NCBI GenBank assembly: GCA_049322695.1
Contig: JBMORW010000027.1
Span: forward strand, 186,001 to 250,000
Direction: 5' to 3'
Origin: CALGKJ01 sp049322695
Lineage (GTDB): Bacteria; Bacillota; Clostridia; Lutisporales; Lutisporaceae
Length of the DNA stretch: 64,000 nt
In this document: positions 1-8,177 of the stretch, one piece after another
Numbering within the stretch: position 1 is the first letter of the stretch
How the letters are laid out: every line of letters starts with the position of its first letter
The notes under the pieces: generated by a model
Told to the model about the DNA's origin: nothing
Databases searched by the model: none
Seen by the model: only the letters and a program-made list of their open reading frames with translations
Made by a program: the position numbers and the translations under genes

Positions 1-299
1 AAGGAGTCAGAAGCAAAAATCAGCTCTTCAAAATTAACATACTCATCAAAATATGCAAACAACTCGTCATAGCCTTCCTTATCAGGGTCTATGTAACTCA
101 TTGCAGACTCAAACAGCAGCTTCCAAAGCTTCTTGGATACTTCTATCTTATCGTGCATTGTCTCTGCTTGCTTAAGAGCCTTTATCTCCATTATGATTTG
201 CTGTTTGAAAACACCCTTACCCTGGAGAAACTTAATATTATCCTTTTCCACCTGCTCTATGTAATAATCAAGTACTATCTTTTCATCAATGTAGCTCAT
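1..299 (-). CDS. Uncharacterised protein, N-terminal part (runs off left edge)
   Basis: An open minus-strand frame starts with ATG at 299 and continues past base 1, giving at least 99 residues beginning MSYIDEKIVLDYYIEQVEKD. A G-rich ribosome-binding stretch (GGGGGG) lies just upstream of the ATG. The visible part is rich in Lys, Glu, Asp and Tyr, has no signal peptide or membrane segment and looks helical. I recognise no family. It is separated from the next minus-strand gene by a strong hairpin, so it is probably the start of its own transcription unit. Confidence 0.6.
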   Translation of the reverse strand, partial: MSYIDEKIVLDYYIEQVEKDNIKFLQGKGVFKQQIIMEIKALKQAETMHDKIEVSKKLWKLLFESAMSYIDPDKEGYDELFAYFDEYVNFEELIFASDS

Positions 300-375
300 A
301 CTCTGCCCCCCATTTTTTCTGCCAAAGTTATCCAATCACACATATATAATTTTACATTCATTAGAGGTACTAATC

Positions 376-421
376 AATGAAAAAGAATTGTACATTATTG
401 ACTGTACAATTCTTTTTCATT
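376..421 (-). terminator. Perfect 19-bp inverted repeat, probable terminator
   Basis: Arms 376-394 and 403-421 are perfectly complementary with an 8-nt loop. The stem is AT-rich and has T-rich ends in both directions. It begins six bases after the stop codon of the MBL-fold gene, so it probably ends that transcript. Confidence 0.7.
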
Positions 422-426
422 TAACT

Positions 427-1164
427 CTATATGAAATAGCTTTTGTTTTCTCCTGCTATCTCCATTATACCATTATATACCTCTGAAGCTTCATTCATAT
501 AATGCTCTATTCTTACATCCGGAAGGAAATGTGTCAGCAGCAAACGTCTTACACCGGCCTTTGAAGCAATCTCACCTGCTTCCTTAGCAGTCAGATGCAT
601 AGCTCTGATGCACTTTTCATCTCTTTCTAAAAGTCCTGCTTCACACAGCAGCAAATCAGCACCCTTTGAGAACTCTACCAGATCTTCATTTGGACTGGTA
701 TCTCCGGAATATACAAATTTCTTATAGCCTTTTTCTACTGATATGGCATAGTTTTCATAACCATGAACCATAGGCTTGAATCTTATAGTAAGGTTTTTAA
801 TAGTCAACTTGGTGTTGGGCTCGATTTTATGTAAGTCTATTGCATTCTTGTATCTTAATCTCTCAAAGGCTTCCTCAGGATTGCAGGGAGCATATACCTT
901 TATGCCATGCTGCATCTGGCCCTTCATCATTTTTATGTCTGCTGCATATTGGAGTATCATTATGTCGCTCATATGATCACTGTGTAAATGCGATAATATT
1001 ATAGCATCAAGCTCCTCTATATCTATATACTGCTGAAGTCTGCTTAAGACTCCGTTTCCGCAGTCAAGCAGAATCTTGGCTTCTTCACTGTCAACTAAAA
1101 ATCCTGAGCATGCTCCGCCTGCCTTAGGGTATGGACCATAATTGCCCAATACGGTCAGTTTCAT
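427..1164 (-). CDS. MBL-fold metallo-hydrolase (RNase Z-like)
   Basis: A 245-residue metallo-beta-lactamase-fold protein. The zinc motif HLHSDH is at about residues 59-64. Further metal-ligand positions are the Asp of SGDT near residue 158 and a His in LLLTHFLPD near the C-terminus. The overall layout resembles RNase Z/ElaC-like hydrolases, but the substrate cannot be told from sequence. AAGGAG lies 7-8 nt before the ATG at 1164. An in-frame GTG nine bases further upstream overlaps that Shine-Dalgarno and is unlikely to be used. It is a single gene followed by a hairpin terminator. Confidence 0.85.
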   Translation of the reverse strand: MKLTVLGNYGPYPKAGGACSGFLVDSEEAKILLDCGNGVLSRLQQYIDIEELDAIILSHLHSDHMSDIMILQYAADIKMMKGQMQHGIKVYAPCNPEEAFERLRYKNAIDLHKIEPNTKLTIKNLTIRFKPMVHGYENYAISVEKGYKKFVYSGDTSPNEDLVEFSKGADLLLCEAGLLERDEKCIRAMHLTAKEAGEIASKAGVRRLLLTHFLPDVRIEHYMNEASEVYNGIMEIAGENKSYFI

Positions 1165-1290
1165 TATACTCACTCCTTGTTATACCTGCCATTTGTTTGC
1201 CTAGCTTTGTTTCCCTGTCATAGAAATAATTATCATGCACAGTTATAAAAATGTCAATGTTAATATTGATTTAACAAATGAAAATATAAC

Positions 1291-1335
1291 AAACTGTCCG
1301 GTTTTCAGTTGAACTGGCAGCAAACCGGACAGTTT
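1291..1335 (-). terminator. Hairpin terminator after holin-family gene
   Basis: Arms 1291-1304 and 1322-1335 form a perfect 14-bp GC-containing stem with a 17-nt loop. On the minus strand it is followed by a T-rich stretch. It lies about 40 nt beyond the stop of the gene at 1377-1757. Confidence 0.75.
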
Positions 1336-1376
1336 ATTATGTTTTCAACAACTGTATAATAAAATTTTTAAGTTTA

Positions 1377-1757
1377 TTACATTATTCTCGTAGGTAAAAT
1401 CGCATCAATGAGACCTATTACCAAAGCTCCGACCAATGCCCCCAACCAGCTTACTTCCATATTCGGCACAAAATATTGTGAAAAATATATTATAGCTGCT
1501 GATATCAAAAAGCCTACCAGACCTCGCCCTAGTGGAGAAGCATCAATTCTGAACAGCTTTTCTATCAGATAATCCGCTGCAGCTATGACCAAAGCTGCAA
1601 CTACAGCTGAAATAAAGCCTCTTAATACAAAGCCCGGAACAAAGTATGATGTGACCATAAGCACGAGTGCCGCAACTGCAAACCTGATGATAAACCCTAA
1701 AAATCCGCTTCCTGTTTCTCTTCTGGGTCTATCATGCTTCATTGTAGCATTACTCAT
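1377..1757 (-). CDS. Phage holin family / YvlD-like membrane protein
   Basis: A 126-residue small integral membrane protein. After a basic N-terminus (KHDRPRRE) there are about four hydrophobic segments, near residues 18-40, 45-63, 80-95 and 102-122. This matches the 'mycobacteriophage holin superfamily IV' (YvlD) proteins common in Firmicute chromosomes, whose function is not settled. A strong GAGGAGGTGAT Shine-Dalgarno precedes the ATG. The neighbour upstream is another small holin-like gene, but the two have separate leaders. There is no lysin or other phage gene nearby, so this is probably not a prophage remnant. Confidence 0.75.
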   Translation of the reverse strand: MSNATMKHDRPRRETGSGFLGFIIRFAVAALVLMVTSYFVPGFVLRGFISAVVAALVIAAADYLIEKLFRIDASPLGRGLVGFLISAAIIYFSQYFVPNMEVSWLGALVGALVIGLIDAILPTRIM

Positions 1758-1881
1758 TGTATCACCTCCTCTTGATATTTTTCCACTGGGAGATGATAAT
1801 ATTCTGACATTATATGCTTAACACACATTTTACAGCATAGCATTCAAAAACTCTTAACTATGTATCATTATTCAATTTTTG

Positions 1882-2130
1882 TTATTTTCTTAATTTCATA
1901 TACTGTACTGTATTTTTAGTACCTGAATATAAACCAGAAGCAGTTAATCCGAATATTATTCCATTTAGTATTCCGCGCTTTATGTCATCATTATTAAAGT
2001 ATAAAATACCGGCCAATACGCCAAGAAACAAGGAGACTATTGCAGAAAACTTCTTTGGCAGACCAAGCCCCTTCATTAGTTCAACAGCTGCAATTATTAT
2101 TGGAATAATTACCGTTTCATTCAATTCCAT
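1882..2130 (-). CDS. Small holin-like membrane protein
   Basis: An 82-residue protein with two hydrophobic stretches, about residues 7-20 and 28-45, and a weaker third near 55-68. A basic C-terminus ends MKLRK. The arrangement resembles phage holin families of the Hol44/holin_5_2 kind that occur as isolated chromosomal genes in Clostridia. GAGGTGAG precedes the ATG. Function is unknown. The family assignment is from overall pattern only. Confidence 0.6.
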   Translation of the reverse strand: MELNETVIIPIIIAAVELMKGLGLPKKFSAIVSLFLGVLAGILYFNNDDIKRGILNGIIFGLTASGLYSGTKNTVQYMKLRK

Positions 2131-2204
2131 AAACTCACCTCACCTTTGATTTTTTGCAGCCACTAAAGTAAATACGGAATCGCGAGTTCACGATTTGCTG
2201 ACCC

Positions 2205-2233
2205 TTGACACTTTTAAAACTGCAGTCTACTAT
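2205..2233 (+). promoter_or_regulatory. Probable sigma-A promoter for the AlaX-type gene
   Basis: TTGACA at 2205-2210 is followed after 17 nt by TACTAT at 2228-2233. A second possible -10, TATGAT, overlaps it three bases downstream. It sits about 65 nt before the start codon of the editing-protein gene. Confidence 0.5.
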
Positions 2234-2296
2234 GATAAACTAGTTACATAGGCTGCATAAGCCTTTATAAATGTATATTATTGTTGGAGGTTTATA

Positions 2297-3493
2297 ATGC
2301 ATACAAAAAAGATATATTTTGATGACTCCTATACTGTTGATTTTGAAGCAAATATATTGAAAGTGCAAAACTATAAGGATAAATATGCAGTAATCCTTGA
2401 TAAAACTGCATTCTATCCCGAAAGCGGAGGACAGCCGGCAGACAAAGGCAGCATAAATGGCATTAAGGTTGTTGATGTTATTGAAGAAGATCAAGCTGTA
2501 CTTCATATTATCGAAAGCCCTTTTGCTTCACAGAAAGCTGTTTGCAGTATAGACTGGGAAAGACGAATAGATCATATGCAGCAGCATACTGGGCAGCATA
2601 TTTTGTCTGCATGCTTTTATAAGCTGTATGGCGGCAATACCAGCAGCTTTCATATTGGCAGTGATTATGCAACTATAGAGATAGATATTACTGAGTTTAA
2701 TGAAGATATGGCAGCAGCCATAGAAGATATGGCAAACAAAGCTATATATGCAAATCTGCCTGTTTATGCAAGTATAGTAGACCCTGAAACACTGCAAAAG
2801 CTTCCATTGAGAAAAATGCCCAGGGTAGAGAGTAATATAAGAATTGTTGAAATAGAGGATTTTGATTTCTCTCCATGCGGAGGTACACATGTAAAATCAA
2901 CAGGTGAAATAGGCATAATAAAAATCAGACGGTGGGAAAAACTAAAATCCAGCTACAAGTTTGAGTTTGTTTGCGGTATGCGTGCATTGACTGATTATAG
3001 GTTGAAAAATGCAGCAATATACTATCTTGGTGCAGCAATGTCAGTAAGAGATGCAGAAGTCATAACAGCCTTCGACAAACTGAATGACAGCCTTTCAGAG
3101 CTGCAAAAGCAATGCAGTATTTTAAGAAATGAACTGCTGGATATTGAAGCCGGAAAAAATATGGACAATGCCGAAGAATATAAAGAAATAAAGATAATTA
3201 CCAAGCTGTATGAAAAAAAGGACATTAATGATGTTAAGCTAATGGCTCAAAATATTGTAAAAAATCCATCTTTCATTGTATTAATGGCAGCTGTGAATAA
3301 TGCAGTACAAGCAGTTTTCGCACGTTCAGAAGATGTTGACCTGGATGCCAGCAGCCTTTTAAAAAAGGTGCTTCCAATAATAAACGGAAGGGGCGGAGGA
3401 AGCCCCAAGCTTGCCCAGGGAGGAGGAGAAATAACAAAGGCAGCACAGGAGTTTATTACGAAGGCCAGAGAGCATGCACTGGAGCAGCTTTAA
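2297..3493 (+). CDS. Alanyl-tRNA editing protein (AlaX-type with DHHA1 domain)
   Basis: A 398-residue free-standing homologue of the AlaRS editing domain. Such proteins hydrolyse mischarged Ser- or Gly-tRNA(Ala). The zinc site is intact: H97 and H101 in HTGQH, and C194 and H198 in CGGTH. The N-terminal barrel carries the YPESGGQP motif (residues 40-47) typical of AlaX. The C-terminal third ends with the DHHA1 signature GRGGGSPKLAQGGG, so this is the long AlaX class. GGAGG precedes the ATG. No aminoacylation domain is present, so it is not a truncated AlaRS. Confidence 0.9.
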   Translation: MHTKKIYFDDSYTVDFEANILKVQNYKDKYAVILDKTAFYPESGGQPADKGSINGIKVVDVIEEDQAVLHIIESPFASQKAVCSIDWERRIDHMQQHTGQHILSACFYKLYGGNTSSFHIGSDYATIEIDITEFNEDMAAAIEDMANKAIYANLPVYASIVDPETLQKLPLRKMPRVESNIRIVEIEDFDFSPCGGTHVKSTGEIGIIKIRRWEKLKSSYKFEFVCGMRALTDYRLKNAAIYYLGAAMSVRDAEVITAFDKLNDSLSELQKQCSILRNELLDIEAGKNMDNAEEYKEIKIITKLYEKKDINDVKLMAQNIVKNPSFIVLMAAVNNAVQAVFARSEDVDLDASSLLKKVLPIINGRGGGSPKLAQGGGEITKAAQEFITKAREHALEQL

Positions 3494-3595
3494 GTTGATA
3501 ACAGGGTTATGCTGTCTTTTATGCTTAATTGGAGGATAAACAATCCGCATGTCGTATTATATAAGTATATCAAATACATACTGGGAGGTACAAAA

Positions 3596-4078
3596 ATGAA
3601 TAAAAGTTACAGTATTCTGGAAGTAACACGTATGGCCATAAATATTGAAATGCAAGGTGTCGAATATTACAAAAAAGCTGCCGAAATAAGCAGCAGTGAA
3701 AGTATTAAGGCGGTATTCAACATACTGTCTGAGCAGGAAAAAAGTCACGCTGCAATGTTTACCAATCTTTATGATGTATTGAAGGATATTGGCAAAGCTA
3801 ATGATGACTACCTGTTTGATGATACTGTATCCAGATACTTCGAAGCACTTACGGAAGAACAGGTATTTAAAAGCCATGAGCTCCAAAAAGCCATAGATAT
3901 CAAAACACCAAAGGAAGCAGTTGAAGAAGGCCTGAAAGCGGAAAAGAATTCTATTCTGTTCTACCATGAGATAATGAAGCACATGGATAGCGAAGAGGTA
4001 AAAGGCATACTTCAGCTGATAATTGATGAGGAAAAGAAGCACATAGTAGACTTGACTGTATTAGCAAAGACACTATAA
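3596..4078 (+). CDS. Ferritin-like / rubrerythrin-family diiron protein
   Basis: A 160-residue four-helix protein. Carboxylate and histidine positions suit a diiron site: E18 and E24 region in helix 1, E48xxH51, E116, and E146xxH149. It lacks the C-terminal rubredoxin-like CxxC domain of full rubrerythrin. The ATG at 3596 follows GGGAGG at good spacing; the longer frame upstream has no ribosome binding site. The stop is 13 nt before the next start, so it is co-translated with the flavin oxidoreductase. That pairing suggests peroxide or oxygen defence, although the electron donor is an inference. Confidence 0.8.
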   Translation: MNKSYSILEVTRMAINIEMQGVEYYKKAAEISSSESIKAVFNILSEQEKSHAAMFTNLYDVLKDIGKANDDYLFDDTVSRYFEALTEEQVFKSHELQKAIDIKTPKEAVEEGLKAEKNSILFYHEIMKHMDSEEVKGILQLIIDEEKKHIVDLTVLAKTL

Positions 4079-4091
4079 GAGGTTGTCGTCA

Positions 4092-5294
4092 ATGAAGAAG
4101 CTTTTGATAATCGGCGGCGGCATAGCAGGCCTCAATGCAGCCAAAACTGCCAGAGAAGCTGATAATGAATGTGAGATAATCATATTGGAATCAGACAATA
4201 CAAATACATATATTCGCACAAGGCTGCCTGAGTATATCTCAGGAGAAATAGACAAAGCCTCTTTATTTCCTTATAGCGATGAATGGTATAAAGATAATAG
4301 AATAAAGCTTATAAACAATCATGTAGTGACAGCTGTTGATGTTCTTAGAAGGGTTGTATTAACCAGCAGGGAAAGCTTTCAGTATGATTCTCTAGTAATT
4401 GCTGCGGGAAGCAATCCCTTCAAGCCTGATATAAGTGGGATTAGAAAAGCTAATATTTTTTCAGTGCGTACAATAGAAGATTCGGAGCTTGTCAGAAAGC
4501 TGGCCTTATCTGAAGAAAGAACAGTCTGTACTATAATAGGAGGCGGCTTATTAGGATTGGAAATGGCATGGGCAGTAAAGCAGTTAGGCTGCAATGTGAA
4601 TGTTGTTGAATATGGCAGCAGGCTGCTTCCCCGTCAAATGGATGAGTTGGGCTCCGGCTTACTTTTGGATGCAATAAAAGCTAAAGGCATAAATGTTTAC
4701 CTGAATGCCCAAACTGAAGAGTTTATTGGCCATAAAGAAGTTGAAGCTGTAAGATTTAAAAACGGAGCTGTTTTAAAAACTGATTTTGTACTGCTTTCGA
4801 CAGGTGTCAGAGCTAATATCGCTCCCTATGCCGGCATTGTGAATACTGAAAAGGCAATAGTTATTGATGACTTCTGTGAAACCTCTGTGCCGGGAATATA
4901 TGCTGCCGGAGATGCAGCACAGCATGAGGAAAGCAATTTCTGCATTTGGCCTGTAGCCATAGCTCAAGGAAAGGTTGCCGGTCATAACGCAGTAAGCTTT
5001 GGCAGCAGCTCCTACAAGCGAATCAGATATAACAGCTTTCAGCCCTTCACAAATCTGAAAATAAAAGGTATCACCGCTTTTTCCATTGGTGATATAGCTG
5101 ATGAGAACTGTGAGATACTGCACAGCTATAACGAAGAGGCTAAGAAATATATAAAGCTCTATATCAGAAACTGTGTAATTGTCGCGGCAATTGTTTTCGG
5201 TGACTCGACAACAACTCTGAAAATCAAGAAAGCCGTAGACCAAAAAAAGCCAATCTCTTCGTGCAACATCAATGAAATATTAGATTCTATTTGA
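4092..5294 (+). CDS. FAD-dependent NAD(P)H oxidoreductase (NADH:rubredoxin reductase-like)
   Basis: A 400-residue class II pyridine nucleotide-disulphide oxidoreductase-type protein. The FAD-binding GGGIAG is near the N-terminus. A second dinucleotide-binding GGGLLG is near residue 150, and the FAD-contacting GIYAAGDAA is near residue 270. There is no redox-active CxxxxC pair. This suits NADH:rubredoxin oxidoreductases or ferredoxin reductases rather than thioredoxin reductase. AGAGG lies 9 nt before the ATG at 4092; an in-frame TTG at 4083 abuts that site and is unlikely. It directly follows a ferritin-like gene. Confidence 0.85.
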   Translation: MKKLLIIGGGIAGLNAAKTAREADNECEIIILESDNTNTYIRTRLPEYISGEIDKASLFPYSDEWYKDNRIKLINNHVVTAVDVLRRVVLTSRESFQYDSLVIAAGSNPFKPDISGIRKANIFSVRTIEDSELVRKLALSEERTVCTIIGGGLLGLEMAWAVKQLGCNVNVVEYGSRLLPRQMDELGSGLLLDAIKAKGINVYLNAQTEEFIGHKEVEAVRFKNGAVLKTDFVLLSTGVRANIAPYAGIVNTEKAIVIDDFCETSVPGIYAAGDAAQHEESNFCIWPVAIAQGKVAGHNAVSFGSSSYKRIRYNSFQPFTNLKIKGITAFSIGDIADENCEILHSYNEEAKKYIKLYIRNCVIVAAIVFGDSTTTLKIKKAVDQKKPISSCNINEILDSI

Positions 5295-5300
5295 TAGGTT

Positions 5301-5334
5301 AAGGTGAAGCATTTACATTTCTGTGCTTCACCTT
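5301..5334. terminator. Bidirectional hairpin terminator
   Basis: Arms 5301-5311 and 5324-5334 form an 11-bp stem with a 12-nt loop, with T-rich sequence on the plus side. It separates convergent genes and overlaps the stop codon of the minus-strand gene. Confidence 0.75.
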
Positions 5335-5680
5335 ATTCTTCTTCAACTATCTGTATTTTGGAAGTATTTATATAGTCGGAATCAAATCCGCTGTCCATTC
5401 CGCTTTTTAGCTTGCACTGCATCTCATTAAGATAATACCGCATTATTTTGTGCAGCTCATCCTGAATATCATCTATTATTTCCCCCAGATCATCTGCCCT
5501 GTCAATAGCTTCCTCGACATCATGCTTGTTGGCAAGAGAAATTTTATTAAACTCGTCTGCCGCACCAACCAGCAATCTATAAGAGTTTATAAGCGGAACA
5601 AGTATATCGATAAGGAGCTTCATATCCTTGTACACCAGTTCGTCACAAAAACCATTGATTCCTCTTGTTTTATCACTCAT
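5333..5680 (-). CDS. Uncharacterised acidic helical protein
   Basis: A 115-residue protein starting MSDKTRGINGFCDELV, with AAGAGGTGAGG just upstream of the ATG. A nine-base longer GTG start overlaps that site and is less likely. It is acidic, predicted almost wholly helical, and ends IQIVEEE. No motif, signal peptide or membrane segment is visible and I do not recognise a family. Its own ribosome binding site and terminator support it being a real gene. Confidence 0.7.
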   Translation of the reverse strand: MSDKTRGINGFCDELVYKDMKLLIDILVPLINSYRLLVGAADEFNKISLANKHDVEEAIDRADDLGEIIDDIQDELHKIMRYYLNEMQCKLKSGMDSGFDSDYINTSKIQIVEEE

Positions 5681-5813
5681 AATCCTCACCTCTTGACTTC
5701 ATACCTGAAGTAAAAATGTATATTTGTAAAACTATTTGAAACTATACATATAGATAAATATATGTTATATTTATCAATGAAATTCCAATTAAAGTCATGT
5801 ATAGAGGTGTAAT

Positions 5814-6752
5814 ATGAGTTATTCCACTGCAATTAGCGAAATACTTGTACTGTTTGTTGTTATGCTTATTGGATTCATAGCTAAGAAAAGAAAGGTAATT
5901 AATGAAAAAATACAGGATTCGATTTCAACGCTGATCATGAAAATTGCTCTACCTTCTTTGGTGCTTTCGTCTTCCAATATAGAAAGAAATGCAGACATAA
6001 TTAGCAACATACTAAGCCTTTTCGTTATATCCCTTATAAGCTATGCAGTTACAATAGCTATAGCCACTGCAGCCGCAAAGCTTCTAAAATACCCAAAGCG
6101 TTTGTCAAACGTATTCATATCGCTGATTGTATTTGCCAATGTAGGCTTTATGGGATATCCGGTAGCACGTGCAGTTTTAGGAGATATCGGAGTTTTTTAT
6201 ACTTCCATACTCAATCTGGTTTTTTCTGTATTCCTATGGACCTACGGAGTTTTATTATATAGCAGCGAACAAAAAATAAACTTTAAAAATCTCGTTAATA
6301 TAGGCACCATCTCATCAATCAGTGCTATATTGCTTTTCATCATGAATATCCGACTTCCATATGTTCTGCAAGCACCTCTGGAAGCAATGGGGAAGATGAC
6401 AACTCCATTATCAATGCTTTTGATTGGAGCACTTATAGCAAATGTTTCTGTAAAAACCATATTTACAGACTGCAGAATCTTTATAATAAGCTTCATGAGA
6501 TTGATACTTGCTCCGATACTGACAATACTGCTGCTTAAGCCTTTTGCTGTTGACGGTACTGTGATTGCATTATGCGCAATTATTGCTGCTATGCCTTCCG
6601 GTGCAACAAATGCCATTTTTGCAAAGGAATATGATTCAGAGCCTAATTTTGCCTCAATAGGGGTTTTCGTAACAACTCTGTTATCCATAATAACTCTGCC
6701 TGTGATAGTATTTCTTCTGACCGATGTGTTTAATATAATAGCTCCACTGTGA
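5814..6752 (+). CDS. AEC family transporter
   Basis: A 312-residue integral membrane protein with about ten hydrophobic segments in two groups of five around a central loop (near residues 150-190). This is the arrangement of the auxin-efflux-carrier family. Bacterial members export or import small carboxylates such as malate; the substrate here is unknown. The motif MPSGATNAIFAKEY near residue 262 fits the conserved second-half crossover region. AGAGGTG precedes the ATG. It is monocistronic by context. Confidence 0.85.
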   Translation: MSYSTAISEILVLFVVMLIGFIAKKRKVINEKIQDSISTLIMKIALPSLVLSSSNIERNADIISNILSLFVISLISYAVTIAIATAAAKLLKYPKRLSNVFISLIVFANVGFMGYPVARAVLGDIGVFYTSILNLVFSVFLWTYGVLLYSSEQKINFKNLVNIGTISSISAILLFIMNIRLPYVLQAPLEAMGKMTTPLSMLLIGALIANVSVKTIFTDCRIFIISFMRLILAPILTILLLKPFAVDGTVIALCAIIAAMPSGATNAIFAKEYDSEPNFASIGVFVTTLLSIITLPVIVFLLTDVFNIIAPL

Positions 6753-6938
6753 TTTGTATTATATGTTTGTTCAACCTATATTTTCAACTTATTTATTTAA
6801 TCATTCCATAGAATACTATAATTAATCAATAGAAACTATTGCAGCAGTTATTCAACATAGGATTTCAAATAATTTAAATAAGTTTAGGCTGCAATAACTT
6901 TTTAAGGGTTTTCCCTTTAGGAAAGGTGGTGCTTTAAA

Positions 6939-7208
6939 ATGAGAAGAAATACTGAAACTAACTATAGAACTATCAGCGGCAAATCCGTGGGCAGAAGACG
7001 TACCGGCATACTGGTGCCTGAAGCGGAGAAAGCGCTAAACAACTTGAAACACAGGGTAGCTGCTGATTTAGGCATTGATTTTACACTGGAGGATAAGGGC
7101 TCATTTACTGCAAAAGACTGCGGTAAGGTAGGCGGAGAAATGGTGCGACGCATAATTGAGCAGGTGAAATATGATATGACAAGAGCAGGCAGCAACAGAT
7201 ATCAGTAA
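6939..7208 (+). CDS. Alpha/beta-type small acid-soluble spore protein
   Basis: An 89-residue spore DNA-binding protein. It carries the two family signatures: an EAEKALNNLKHRVAADLGI block (germination-protease recognition and first helix) and KVGGEMVRRIIEQ (second helix). Unusually, the linker between the helices contains a Cys (TAKDCGKVGG), and the N-terminal tail is longer and more basic (RRNTETNYR) than in canonical SspA/SspB. AAAGGTGG precedes the ATG and a short AAGGG/CCCTT hairpin lies just before it. A rho-independent terminator follows immediately. It should be expressed in the forespore, which is inferred from the family. Confidence 0.85.
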   Translation: MRRNTETNYRTISGKSVGRRRTGILVPEAEKALNNLKHRVAADLGIDFTLEDKGSFTAKDCGKVGGEMVRRIIEQVKYDMTRAGSNRYQ

Positions 7209-7232
7209 AAAACCGAATTCCTTCGGTTTTTT
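7207..7232 (+). terminator. Rho-independent terminator of SASP gene
   Basis: Arms 7207-7217 and 7222-7232 give an 11-bp stem with TTCC loop and a run of T, right after the SASP stop codon. Confidence 0.9.
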
Positions 7233-7313
7233 TATTCTTTAATACTATTTTCACTGCTAACAAAAAGCTTTGTTGATTTAGTTAAATTTTTATGATAAAT
7301 TAGAACAGTATAA

Positions 7314-7410
7314 GGGAGTAGATGGGTGCTGGTGTGCCCTGCAGTCTTCAAAACTGTTGCGGGGGGTTGGTAGCCTCCTTGGTGGGTTCGATTCCCACAT
7401 ACTCCCGCCA
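7314..7410 (+). tRNA. selC: tRNA-Sec (anticodon UCA)
   Basis: A 97-nt selenocysteine tRNA with encoded CCA (7408-7410) and discriminator G. Features specific to tRNA-Sec are all present: an extended acceptor stem (seven Watson-Crick pairs, then G7321 opposite A7399), a six-pair D stem closed by a TGGT tetraloop, a long GC-rich variable arm and the loop CTTCAAA with anticodon TCA at 7348-7350, which reads UGA. The T arm is GTGGG-TTCGATT-CCCAC. It lies on the opposite strand from selDAB, which are encoded within 5 kb. Confidence 0.95.
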
Positions 7411-7445
7411 TAAAAAGTGAACAAAAAGTGAACAAACTGAATTAT

Positions 7446-7480
7446 AAAAAAAAGATTATCAGCCGCTGATAATCTTTTTT
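7446..7480. terminator. Bidirectional terminator between tRNA-Sec and PAS gene
   Basis: The stem AAAGATTATCAG/CTGATAATCTTT, with loop CCG at 7463-7465, is flanked by A-run and T-run so it can act in both directions. It overlaps the stop codon of the PAS gene. Confidence 0.85.
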
Positions 7481-8115
7481 TCCAGATATTTTATATATTC
7501 GCTATATTTATTGTTGCACTTCTCCAGATAAGATATTGTTCTATAATATTCCTTCTCATCCTTATTGCTTTTTTTTAGGCTGATAATATCATCAAGGCTT
7601 GGAATAGCTTCATCGTTCAGCGTATATTCATAGGTTTTTTCCTTAACCTCTTCTGCTTTTACTAAAGCTTTTTCACAGCTTATATGCAAGCCTTCCTCAA
7701 CAAACTTTCTTGCTGTAATTATAAACAGAGATTGACCGTTTATGGATATAATATCGCCAGAAAAACTACCGCTGACAATAATTCCGGATTTTTTCTTCAA
7801 CCGCACCTTATGATCTTTCACCTTTCCTTTTTCCAGAACCATTCTGGCTATATTCTGCCTGACCTCAAAATCCGGAAACAAGTCCAATTCAAAAGATGTC
7901 TTACCGATAACTTCTTCGCGAGAATAACCGATTGTCTCAAAAAAAACATCATTAGCCTCTACTATTCTGCCTTCAGTAATAGTAGATACTACAATCAGCA
8001 TATCTTTTGTGTGAAAAACTTTATTAAAGCTTTCTCTTAGATTCTTATTCTCTGCATGGAGCTTAATAAGCTTACTAAAAAGAGATTCTTTCGGACTTCT
8101 ATGACCGCACATCAT
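7459..8115 (-). CDS. PAS-domain protein
   Basis: A 218-residue soluble protein with one PAS/PAC sensor domain at about residues 35-135 (EANDVFFETIGYSREEVIGK, then GQSLFIITARKF). It is flanked by a short N-terminal helix and a C-terminal helical tail rich in Lys and Glu. No kinase, GGDEF or HTH output domain is visible, so the output is unknown. It is likely a partner for another signalling protein or a diverged regulator. AGGAGG precedes the ATG. It follows selB by about 60 nt but carries its own leader. Confidence 0.75.
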   Translation of the reverse strand: MMCGHRSPKESLFSKLIKLHAENKNLRESFNKVFHTKDMLIVVSTITEGRIVEANDVFFETIGYSREEVIGKTSFELDLFPDFEVRQNIARMVLEKGKVKDHKVRLKKKSGIIVSGSFSGDIISINGQSLFIITARKFVEEGLHISCEKALVKAEEVKEKTYEYTLNDEAIPSLDDIISLKKSNKDEKEYYRTISYLEKCNNKYSEYIKYLEKKIISG

Positions 8116-8177
8116 GTTACCTCCTGGTATACATTATGTTGTTTACTGCTTAATAAATAATGTCTGTTACTAGTAAA

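Noticed and set aside
153..380. A 75-codon plus-strand frame at the left edge
   Set aside because: It is the antisense shadow of the minus-strand partial gene at 1-299, which has a start site and better codon use.
1377..2130. The two holin-like genes as a prophage remnant
   Set aside because: No lysin, integrase, capsid or att-like repeats accompany them, and each has its own regulatory region.
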